From contig JBAMJV010001364.1 in assembly GCA_037951105.1 (NCBI GenBank), forward strand, positions 186,001-250,000: a DNA stretch of 64,000 nt, read 5' to 3'. The stretch's first letter is position 1, and every line of letters starts with the position of its first letter. Position numbers and translations under genes: made by a program. This DNA is from Echinarachnius parma. Its lineage: Eukaryota; Echinodermata; Echinoidea; Clypeasteroida; Echinarachniidae. Under the pieces are notes generated by a model. It saw nothing but the letters and a program-made list of their open reading frames with translations, did no database searches and had not been told where the DNA came from. Below are positions 34,975 to 47,700 of the stretch, piece after piece.

Positions 34975-35759
34975 CCAACACTATGGATCCTCTTCTCTCA
35001 TCCATTGTTTGTGGTCATCTCAGCTCAAATGCTTGTATCATATCAAGGCAAGAATCGTCCAGGAACAACAACATCATCCAGGTCATTGCAGGCTGTGAAA
35101 GATATCTGGTTCAGTTTTGAAATTAGGTTACTTTGATAGTGGCACTTGGATCCTCTTCTCTCAACCATGATGTTGGTTCATCTCAGGTCAAGTGCTTGCA
35201 TCCTTTCGAAGCAAGAATCGTCCCGGAACAGCAACTTGATCCAGGTCATTGCAGACTGTGGAAGATATCTGCTTTAGATCTTTTAGATTCCTAGTTGACC
35301 ATACATTGCGAGACAAACGAATATCACTAGCGATATTATTTTCGATATCTGCTTTAGTTTGTAAATTTGGTTACATCATAGTGGCATTTAATGTCTACCG
35401 ACATGGTGGATCCTCTTCTCTCAACCATGATGATGGTTCATATCAGCTTATAAATGCTTGTATCCTATCAAGGCAAGAATCGTCCAGGAACAGCAACAAG
35501 ATCCAGGTCATTGCAGGCTGTGAAAGATATCTGGTTTACATGTAGTTTGTAAATGTGGTCACTTCTTAGTGGCACTTAATGTCTATCAACATAACATGGT
35601 GGATCCTCTTCTCTCTGAATCGTCCAGGAACAGCAGCATGATCTAGGTCATTGCAGACTGTGAAAGATATCTGGTTTAGTTTGTAAATTTGGTCACTTCT
35701 TAGTGTCACTTAATGTCTACCAACATGGTGGATCCTCTACTTTCATTCATGATGTCAGT
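34975..35759 (-). repeat. Tandem copies of the receptor tail-exon end within the 3' UTR region
   Basis: Downstream of the stop at 35760 there are about five degenerate copies of the last part of the coding exon. Marker GGATCCTCTTCTCTC recurs near 34985, 35147, 35408, 35600 and 35729, with matching blocks for the DDVLFLDDSYL coding segment (CAAGAATCGTCCAGGAACA on the plus strand) and the TACAAG..TTGAGC codons of the last GYK unit. The protein tail itself contains three GYK units, so the same expansion probably shaped both tail and UTR. Confidence 0.75.
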
Positions 35760-38700
35760 TCATCTCAGGCTCAAATACTTGTATCCTATTGAGGTCTCGG
35801 TCGCCAGTCGCTCTCGGCTCAAGGATTTGTAGCCTAACCTCTCTTTCGATGATTTGTAGCCTATCCTCTCATCCATGGTGTCGGTGGAGGTCGTGAAGAT
35901 GTCAGATGGCTCCATCAGGTAGGAGTCGTCGAGGAACAACACATCATCCAGGTCATTGACGTCATTGAAAGAGATCTGGTCATCTTGTTTGAGTTCAATC
36001 GAAAAGAGAGACATAGCTGGCTTCTGGTCCGTGTTCCTCCTCTTGATGAAGATGACCGTTGAGACGATGGCTGTGCAGAGCAAGGCCCCTGCTCCCGCTG
36101 CGATGTACACGTAGTAGTCTCGGAACTCCTTCTTACTCCCTCGCTGGGCTGGCTTGTTCCCAGGGGCTTCTACAAAGGGACAGAGGAAAACAAGAGGTAG
36201 AAAATAAATTTAGAGCGGGTATAATGTACTCATAGTCACAGAACGCCTTCTTACTCCCTCGCTGGGCTGGCTTGTTTCCAGGGGCTTCTATATAGGGACA
36301 GGAAAACAAGAAGAAGAGCATAATGTACTAATAGTGAAGTCACGGAACGTCTTCTTACTGCCTCGCTCAAAAACACGTACAATGTTATACCTGACCAAAG
36401 ACACACTTTTAGGTGGATTAAAACCCATTTTTGCTTCTTCAAAATCATGGTCCAGTTTAAATATTTGTTTAACGAATTAATCATGTCTCTGTTCTGGAAA
36501 CGAATGCTTTTGGTTTGTTCAGTGAAACCTCATTATAACGAGCAACTTGGGTCCATTTAGTTTACTTGTTATATCCGTTATCTTTTTGTATCACGTCTTT
36601 AAAAAAAATAAAATACACAGATGATAGAAACTGGACCTTTGACATTTCCTCCCTATTTCAGGTACCTTTTTTTTTTATAACAGAGCTTGTTCTAGCAAGG
36701 TTCCACTGTATCTGTACTTGATTGTAAAATGTGTGTGAATATATGTTTGTGACTATGTAGTAATATATGTAATTGGAGATTGGCAGTCTAAAGACTAGAC
36801 AGGGCAGAAGACAAGGCAGACATATTTGAAGGTTGTAAGCAAGGAGGGGATTAGTCCAGATTTGACGGAATTGTAGCTACGATTGATGGGTATAGAGCTC
36901 TATTATTTAATAACCAAAATATCAAGTCGTAAGAGGGAGACATACTACATACAACCCTCCTCCTCCTCCTCACCTGTTGTTGGCACATATCACTCTTGTT
37001 GCTTTCCGCGATTTAGTAGGCTAAAAGCTTGAGGGGGAATGACTAAATTCGGCAGGGTCTCAACTAGACTAGGAGGGGATTGCCCAAGGGTCGCTTCCTG
37101 ACCAAACTCTCACACAGGCTGCCCAGAAGGTGGGGCTTCCCTTCTTGCGGTTACTCATGTTGGAACCCAATTTCCTCCAGGTCTCTTGTTATTGACACTA
37201 AACTGTTAACTTGAACAATGATAGATACACTAGTAGCTATGATGCTACCCACTAGGTTATGGCGTACCGACAACTCATATAATCACTTCCAGATTAGCCG
37301 CTCGACAGACATATCTTTGACAGTTTTTCTGATCACCTTGTTTTACCTAATTATGTTTTTCAGGTTAAAAGTTGTTTTTTACCACTTTTACCACAATTTC
37401 ATTCTACCCTCTTCATTTGAATTTTCACTTACATTTTCTGAAAAATCGAGTAATTTACCCTTAACCTCAAACTCTCAAAAGTATTTTTATAAATTACATC
37501 ACACAATGTATTTGACGTCACCTCCTTAGGCTTAAAATTTACGAGTAATGCAAATTGTGCAATTCACAATGAAGATGTCAATGGTTTGAATCCTGCAAGT
37601 CAACTTTTCTTTGCTTCCCATTAGCTGCTTTAAACAAACTAAATTGAACATTGTTTGTGTGCACGACATTTTTTGAATGTTGTTAACATCAAATGAACAG
37701 TGCATGTAAATGCAAAACACCCGTGGGATGTTTCACAAAGATATAAGGTTAAACTTAACTTTCGGTTGGACTCCAAATCATGGAAAGTCATTTGTAGCCT
37801 TGCAATGAACAAATATTTAAGAGCAAAAATTCACATATTTGAGATACTTAACAAGAATAATAAACCTCCCTGATAATAGAAAATATTGATGATTTTAAAC
37901 CAAATTTAATGTTGTATTTAAACAATAATGTATAAATTTAACATAGCAAATAAAAGCTTTCCATAATTTCAAGTCCAATTTAGAATTTAAGTTCAACTTG
38001 GGATCTTTGTGAAATACCCCCCAGATTATGTGTGCAAAAAAATGATGATTCATCTCTCCTATTACGCAGCTATATTCACTTCACTTCTTTTGAGTTTAGA
38101 AACTTTAGTGCCTACATGTAACTGCCTACAGCTACATGACTAGAGATATTTTGGGCTATTCCCCCGGATTTAATGCCCTGGAGCCCTTTTAATTAGGATA
38201 TACACACATTGAGGTTAATATATTGTTGCCGCCAAGTTTGTCTGATAGTAAGATACCAATTTTGCTGATCGTGGGGCAATCCCTAGACCTAGAGTTGCTC
38301 TCAAGATCACTCCTAGGGGCAACTCTAGAATTAATTTACAGAACACCACTCTTAATTCAAATATTTATGTTGATTTACAATGATAGATTTCTTTTCAAAT
38401 TAATAATCTTCTAATTACTAATGTTTCATGTCATCTTATCCATGAAAATAATTTAACATACATTCAATGATTCAAGTAAACAATCTTAATCCCAATTTGT
38501 TGTCATAAGCTTCAAATTTCAAATGTGTCTGGCCATAAAATAAGTAAGCCGACACGAGAAATACCCTTTGAATCAATGACTAGTCCCTGACTCACTTCCC
38601 CTTACGTTCCCCAGACAACGTGTGCACATTGTACCAATTTTGGGGGCACTTGTCTTGCTTTCAAGCTTTCTGTCCGTACTCGTTAGTGAAGGGAATCCTC

Positions 38701-41700
38701 TATAGATGCACATAACTTTTGAACTTTCAAAAGAGTAGTATTATCCTTTATGATGCACAGAACTTTTAAACTTTGAGAGCTGTATTATAATTATTCTACT
38801 TGGCAAATATTTAAAAGAAAGGAAATGTACAATTACAGATGTAAACTAAGGAAATATAACCAATGTTCCAGGGGGGAAAATAACTTTATTTTTCGGGGGC
38901 TACTTTTCAAGATTGCCTGCATGAAACTACTGTAGCACTCTACATTTGTTTTGCATTTAATTCGAGGCAAATTTATGGAGGATCTTTTATAATTTCCAGG
39001 GGGGGGGGGGGGGGGGGGCTCTTTTTGGCATTTCGGGGACTAATTCCCCCGAAGCCTCCGTGTATTTTTTCCCACTGCAATGTTCACTGATGGTTCTTCT
39101 CAGTCATCCATTTCTATTGCCATCAACATAATTTTAGGGTTCACTTCCACTTTAATTCTAGACAAAAGTCAGAATTCGATACTGTTAAATGTGGATCAAT
39201 TTTGATTACAATGTAAATCTTCCAAGCATGATATAATTTGTGACTGTTAAACATAGGGTGGACTTCCACTTTAATTCTAGACAGAACTCCAAATTTGATG
39301 TAGATTAAAGGTGGAATTTAGTTGGATTAGAATGTATATCTTTCAAGGATGATGATCAAATATGTGACTGTTCAACATGTCATTCAGTTAATTGTTGAAG
39401 ATCTACATGTTGCATGAATAATGTTGCATTAGAAGCGTATGTCATTGAAGGGCCCTGTATGATAATAATTTGACACTATAGACAAATGTCCAGCTTTTAA
39501 TAATATCATGAGTGTACATACTTATATTATCTTTACTATAATTCTTATTTATTTCATATCACACTAACATTTCTATTCTAATTCATATACTTAGAAATTA
39601 GTGTACATCAATTCACACGTTCATTACTTATGTGTACAATGGAACCTCGTTATAAAGAGCTCTGATAACAAAACCCTCTTTTATAACATGGTCCCAATGA
39701 ACCTCGTTATAAAGAGATCTACTGTACGAATTTGCTTGAATTCCACATGTTAAGTGATGGAAAACATTCGTTTCCTTTCATGTTAATTAGCCTACCTATT
39801 TTGGTGCAGTTCCATGTTGTCGCGAATCTGTGACACGTTGCGCATGTTGCAGACTGCGAGGCCATGCTGTACGAGCATTTCTTGAGGCATTTGCGTGTGA
39901 AGACCTGGCATTCTGCTGGTAAACTCTGTGTATTGTTCGTGTGTGGAGAACCCTCGCTGGGCATCTCACAGTCTGGACACTTGGAGCAGATACCCCTAGA
40001 GTTGTGGTAGTGCCCCTCTGGACAGGCGGTAGGACAACTTGATGTGAAGTTCCTGAACACTGAACACTGTCGGCACATGTAGCTTGAAGCTTGTGCTGTA
40101 AATAAAGGAGGACGTAAACAAATTAACAAGACATAATTATAAACAGTACTTCTTTTTGAAGTTTACAAGTAACAAGTATTGTGATACTGTAGTGTCCCTC
40201 AGAACAGGCAGTGGAAGTTACTCAACACTGAACACTGTTGGCACATAATGATTGAAGCTTGGGTTGTAATAAAGGGGGAAGGTAAACAAATTAACTTGAC
40301 ATTTTCATAATTGTACAGTTCTTCTTTGCGAAGTTTACAAGTTACAATTAGTGCCCTTCAGGACAGGTAGTGGGACAACTTGATGTAAAGTTCCTGAACA
40401 TTGAGCACTGTCGGCACATGAAGCTTGAAGTTTGTGCTGTAAATAAAGGGGGAAAGTAAACACATTAACTAGACACAATTATACAAGTTCTTCTTTGTTA
40501 AGTTTACAAGTATTTTGATAGTGTCCTTCAGGATGGGCGGTAGGAAAACTTGATGTGAAGTTCCTCAACACTGAACACTGTCTGCACATAGAGCTTGAAG
40601 CTTGTGCTGTAATAAAGGGGAAATTCAACAAATTAACTTGACATTTTAATATACAGTACTTCTTTTCGAAGTTAATTACAAGTTACAAGTATTGTGATAG
40701 TGTCCTTCAGGACAACTTGATGTGAATTTCCTGAAAACTGTTGGTACATGGAGCTTGACGCTTGTGAGCACTGTAATTATAGGGGAAGGGTAACAAATTA
40801 ACTTTACATAATTATATGCAGTAGTTCTCTGTGAAGTTTACAGGTTACAAGCATTTTTGTCTCGCCTTTCACTCTCGACCATGAGTAACTTCATCACAAT
40901 ACAAACAAAGTCATAACAACATCAAAATCTATAAATGATAGGTCATTGCTCAAACAACAAATCGTATTGACGTGGAAAGCAACATACCGTTTCATCACCT
41001 CAAGTAATTAATTGGTGATCCCCTCGGCGACTCAAGTGGCCATGTGGAAATCAAATGTGGTCAGCCCATCAATTTACCCATTAACGCATTTCAGGGGCAG
41101 ACACACTTGCCGACCACAAATCTTGTCCTTAACACGATCGGGTTGATAGCAGGATATGGAATACAGTGTCATTTCTGAGTAATTAATTAGCCTTAATTGA
41201 TTTGCAAAATGACATGATTATCCAGTTGAGTGAATGAAACAACGTTGACCGTAGCCTTTGGAGAAGAATCAAAATATCTGAATCAGCAATTAATAGTTTG
41301 TCTGACTCTTACTCTTTTACATTTTGTGTGAGACCAGCAGAGTGAGCAAACTAGATTTTTATTATCCCTTGAAGATGCTTATTCTATCTACAATCTATAG
41401 TTACTAATACAATTACATACTTAAACAGAAATTTCTTTATATCTCCTCTTTTGTGTGAACTTGAAAAGTGTTATTTGGTGTAGGGTTTTATATTGCCATG
41501 GACAAACCAAATCTATTATAAGAGTTGTTGTATTAATCCCCTGAAAGTTAACATAACATTGTTAGTCATTAATACATTTTGATGTTAAGCTTTTAACAGA
41601 AGAATGAAATGGGTTATGATTTGTCAAATATCTCCCTTATTATGGAGATATTTAAACAAATTGAACGCTTTTTGATCGTACTCAAGAGTATCCAAATTTG

Positions 41701-44700
41701 GATGTACACAGTTGTCTATAGTATTTGAATTCCGAATTCAGATACTTCATGCGAACGATCAGGCTTAAAATCTGACATAATTTGTTGCTTCTTTAACTAG
41801 GTATTAAAACATTGTTCCTTTTTAATGAAATATCACTTTTGGAACAAGATATAAAGTTATTAAATGGATCACTTTAAACTGATGTATTAACAAACCATTG
41901 CGATGACACTGGTCCAAGTAGTCTTGGCAGTCACATGATCTGCAGGACTGTCCATCCCACCAATGAGAGTCGACGTTACACTGGTCGCACTTGTCGCCTC
42001 TCAGTCCAGACTTGCACAAGCATAGCCCACCGCTGCCAAAGAACAAAATACATATAACATGACGGCATGACAATTTTATTACAGACATTTTTTGCATAAT
42101 ATGTTCATATTTCTTCAAAATACATGTTGTTTTTCTTTGTATGGGACATGCTAGATATTGATTAATGTTTATCATGAAAAATTTGGTTTGGTATAATTCA
42201 TGATCATCCCATGAAAGGAAGCAAACATGTATGTTTGGATAAAACGGTTCCTAATTCAATTTGGCAAACACCTCCACTTAATATTTGAGTCATCTCCATC
42301 AAGCGAACAAATGTTGACTTGATGTTGTCATTATTCTAGCAAGGGGTTGCTCGATGAAAGACTCGGTCTCGACATAGTAGAACATATCATATATTTTCTA
42401 AAGTGAATCATAGTCTTTCTCTATTAGTATTACTCATTTATTTTTCTCCAAGAAATGTTGTCTACATCACTTCATCACCGTGTGGGTGTAATAGATACGT
42501 AACAAACACATCATCATGTGCCATGAAACACCACAAGCGTCTGGGGTTTGACAGATCCACAAGAAGTCCTAATTGAATGACAGGTGATTTGGGTTAGGAA
42601 CACGGAAAACTGTCAGTGATGACAATTGCAGCGAGCAGTTGAATGACGACTCATATAGTGGTTTACCGCAGGTGACATTGGAAAGGACGTTTCACGTGAT
42701 ACGCCAATCAGCCATCTTGAAGTTAGTTTTGTGATCGATACAAAAAAAAATAACCTGAACAAATACCCTAATTAATTAAAAATTAGTATATTACATAAAA
42801 TACTAGCTCATGGATATTTGATACATTCGTTGACATTTCAATTATAGCCTTGTAGGTCACACATTATTCCATTATTGATGTTATATATATTTTTTAAATC
42901 TTTGAATATCGGGTAAATTAAAGAGCTCTAGTTTCCCTGTTTTATTCGAATGTTCTGAATTATTGAGAATGGGTGATGCAGGTTTAAAAATCATATAAAT
43001 TTCAGATTTTGGAAATATGATAGAACACTTTGTTTACCCCTCGTGATCCATTACTTGGTATCTTCATCAGGTACGGTAAATGAGACTCATTATTATGTGA
43101 AAGAAGATCTTCAAACCACAATCTTCCATGGATATTCATATATTGGAAATATGACAGTTGTTGAGCCTTTGTGATTAATCAGTATGCGTCGTTATATCAG
43201 GTAATGTTTATGGGATTAATTATTTTGTGAAACAGATGGAAGATATACCTCATCTTCAAACCACAATTTTTCCTTGGATATTTCAGATTTTGAAAACATG
43301 ATGGTTGTTATTCCTTTGTGATTCATTTGTTGGCATATTCATACCAGCCAATGTTTTTTTTAAATACTTTATGAGATTCATTGTTTTGTGAAGCAGACAG
43401 AAGATATACCTCATCTTCAAACCACAATTCTTCCATGGATATTTCATCAGATTGTTAAAATATGATAGTCTTATCCCTTTGTGGTCCATTAGTTGGCATC
43501 TTCATAACATGCACTGTTCATGGGATTCATTGTTTTGTAAAGCAGCTAGACAGAAGATATACCTCATCTTCAAACCACAGTACTCTTCCATGGATATTCA
43601 GTTCTTATTCCTTTGTGATTCATCAGTTGGCATCTTCATACCAGCCAATGTTTTATACTTAATGAGATTCATTGTTTCGTGTCAAAGCAGATGGTAGATA
43701 TATATCATCTTCAAACCACAATTCTTCTACGGATTGCGTCTTGGAAAGGAACCATAGATGAGATAAGATCTCGCTACAGATTTCCTGAAATCACTCAGAT
43801 GGCAAGAAAGATAACAAGGTCGTTTCTATGACGAATTCATGCCTGAGGTTTGCCATCTTCTGAAAGACTCGCCCCAGAAGGTTTCCTCTAGAGATTTAAT
43901 TCAATGTCTTGAAACCAACCAATTCAAGAATCAAGGGTAGACTGACAATGTCGAGGGTGACTCATCTAATGCTTGTTGATATGAGATAAAATCATGTAAT
44001 GTTTCTCTTCCTTCCAAATCCTCAATCATGATAACGCATTCGTACATCTACCAATTCCGTTTCAAACACCTTTATTAAAGTTCTAGGTCATTGAAAACCT
44101 GTTTCCCCTTTATTGATAAAATGAACAAATTTGTATTTCTACTTCAACAGATGAAACAACGAATTACAAAAGTTAAATACTAGTCTATGTATTTTTTGTT
44201 TTCATTTGCCAATAAGTCTCACAATAACACAATGACTTTGAATTAAATAATTATCAACATTAAGTAGTTGCCAAATTTCTTGCATTAATGGATTTATACA
44301 ACAATGCATTATCATGAAAATAGATCATAATACCTTTAAATTTGTAGGTTAGTTGTAATTTATGCAAATGCATAAAGTCGTATTAATAGGCTGGTTTTGT
44401 ATTTTTGATTTTAAATATAGATCTTTAAACTGAATGATGGTATTGGTAGCTAGTTGATAGCTGATTTTGCTTATTAAAGGAATAGGGTTGAAACTTAATG
44501 AATAAAAGAGCCCCAAGTGCATGCCAATTGATTAATGTGAATATTAGGCTGCAGTTTTCATTTATACAAAAATCATTTAAAGATATATTGATCCGCCATT
44601 TCTGATCCAATATTACTTGAGCGAATATCAAGATGTTTAATCTGTGTGCCGGTGTGTAATTTGATCTTGAAGTGCCCTCTTTTCTAGTATAAAAATATAC

Positions 44701-47700
44701 CCCGGCCTAAAATAATTATGATCAGCGAGCAGCACATGTTGACAGCGGCTCCATGTATACACCTGTGCAGGCATCCTATGTCTAATTAAATAAGTACGAA
44801 AGCCACTCTACTGCAGTCACCTCAGAATGGATCTCTGTTGATTATGGAAAGGGATTTGTATGAACCGCAGTGATATGCACCTGTTCAGGGACGGCCTATA
44901 CGATGTGGTGATGTCACTGTGCATGGCATGAGCATTTAGCACATGGGTGTACCGGGCACAATTTTTGCCAGGGGTCGAGTTCTGTTTCCCGAATACAATC
45001 TTTTCCATTTTCTTCTGACAAGCAAACAAATTTTGCCTGAATCTTGTATGATTTTTCCCAAATATGACGTGCTTTTACCCAAATATGATTTTAGTTTTCC
45101 CAAATATGACATGCTTTTGCCTGAATATAATTTGAATTTGCCTGAATATAATTTGAATTTGCCTGAATATAATTTGAATTTGCCTGAATATGACATGCTT
45201 TTGCCCAAATATGACATGCATTATCCGAACTTGAGGTGTTTTTGGGGCCTGAATATGGTCCTTTTCAAAACTCCGGGGGGGGGGGGGGGGGCTGCAGCCC
45301 CCAGCCCCCCTCCTCCTACGCCTATGGCCAGGCAGACAAGTCAGCGCCTTCACACTACCGAACCCCTGCAAGCCACCTGTAACAGTGCCCACCCGTGTCT
45401 CCTTGGTGACATACACACTTCCTGACTACAGACCCAAAGCTGTATAGCTCCTGCCAACTTTTTGCATGGCACACAATTTCTCTTGAAAGCATTCTTATAT
45501 ATAATGACCGTTTTCTTTGAAAGTGCAGAGTACTACTGTGGGTATATAATGAGTTAATAGGGTTGTTTTTTCCTCACAAACGTTACAGTTCAAGTAGAAA
45601 CCGCTCTTCTCTGTAAACCACAATCATTGCAAGAATGATATCTCACAATTTCAGAAGGTAGGGGGATTAGTATAAGGTTTCTTGAAATTGTTTTCACTTT
45701 TGCCAGAAAATTAAACATAATTAGATTCCGAGTTGAGCAATCCTCAAGTACGATATGTACAGTTTAATTATGTACATGTATATAGGTTTGTGTTTGTTGT
45801 ATTTATTATTAAACTTGGCCCTGTCATTTCATTATAAAGGCGATTTACCTCCGCTATTTTGTGTGCAATATGTGGAATCTCATTATAAAGCGCTGTGATG
45901 TACCAAAATCCTCATATAACAAGGTATTTTGACTGGTACGATCTCTTTATATTCCTTTGTTTTTATCCTGATATATACTGTACAAGATACCCAATTTAAC
46001 TGCGGCGAGACGGCTTGCACGGATGACGACCTGTCCCTCGTTAATGAGACGGCCATCGCAGCCATCGAGAGATGGAAAAAACTTTATTTAGGAACTGTAT
46101 ATTTTATCTTGATCTAATCAAGGAGACACGAATGAACGAACGACCCAATATAACCTTTGATAATAAAACAAATTTATAACAAAACAAGATCATTTTGATT
46201 GTCCCAAGTCCTGGTTAAACAAATAAAAATTCCACTGTACATGCGAAATTATGAAATACTAACTAAATTTGAAGTGATTGAAGATGAAAAAAACAAAAAC
46301 AAAAAACAGGCCAAAGCATAATACAAACTAGACCGAAAAATCAGTCTATATTCCGAGGGTTTGGTCCACTGAGACTGGGTCTTGTTTCATTATCATCTTA
46401 CACTATCTTGTTCCCTTCGTGATGGAGGGGATAGTATGACGTCATAATATTAAAGGACCCCTCCAGAACGAGGTGAATTTTCCGGTCTAAATACAAACCT
46501 GTTACTGCAATCTGGGGTATAGGAGCCCACTGGGTCACACTGGCATGGTAAGCACTCGTTGGATATATCAGACTTGAAGTAGCCCACTGAACACGCTGTA
46601 CAATATCGCCCACTGAAACCGTCTCGGCATGGACATTGGGTTACTCTGCTGCCACATGTTGTCATGTTTCTTGTTCCAATAGCGTTGCATGGACATCCTG
46701 CATAAATGAAGAAAGAACAAACTTATATTATATAATAGCCTGTAGTATCCTTTATAGTAGAGCAGCTTGGGCTTGTATGCTCCACTGGGAGTTGAGATGG
46801 TGTGCAAGATAATTGTGATACTGCTACATGAGGTCATGTTTCTTGTTCCGATTGGGTTGCATGGACATTCTGCATACATGAAGAAAGAGATATCTTGTAT
46901 TATAAATAGGGGAAATGGGAGCTAAAAATACCACCTCCCTGTATATATGTGAGCCTGTAGTGCCCTATATAGTAGAGCAGCTTGGGCTTGTATGCTCAAC
47001 AGTACCTGATGACCAAGGGTATTCAAAAATGTGCCGCTCAATATAAGGTACCTAGATACATGGCACTCTATAGATGATATTATATTAAATCATAATAGTC
47101 ATAACGGAGATATTTTATTACTGCACTGCTATAAGTTATGCTTCTTGCTCCAATGGTAGGCATCATGGACAACAGACCTGTATCAATGAATCAAAGAGTG
47201 GTGAAGTGTGATGTCATAAACATTTTTTGGGGAATTTTCAAATTTGGACTTCATTTTCAGAAAGAGCATAACAAATAATGTCCAAATACCGAAAATCAAA
47301 GGAATAGGTTACGTATTGGCCGAGATATGCCCATCCGAACGATTTTTGTTGGTCAATGGGCAATCAGTGTTATAGTGCACTGGTTCCTAAATTTAGGAAC
47401 CAGTGCACTATAACACTGATTGCCCATTGAAGTAAAATTCATTCGGATGGGCATATCTCAGCCAATACGTAACCCATTCCTTTGATTTTCGGTATATTTG
47501 GACATTATTTGTTATGCTCTTTCTAAAAAAAGTCCAAATTTGAACATTCTAAAAAAGTGTTTTTATGACGTCATGGCTTCTGTACTCTATTAGATACTAC
47601 AATCACGTAGTAACGGGAGGGCACATAAACCACATATACTAGGAAATACTCCACAACTAACTGCAGTACGCACAATATGTCATCTTTGTCACTATGATAC

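Noticed and set aside
44943-45425. 160-codon plus and 113-codon minus ORFs
   Set aside because: Open in both strands because of a ~23-bp minisatellite and a poly-G tract.
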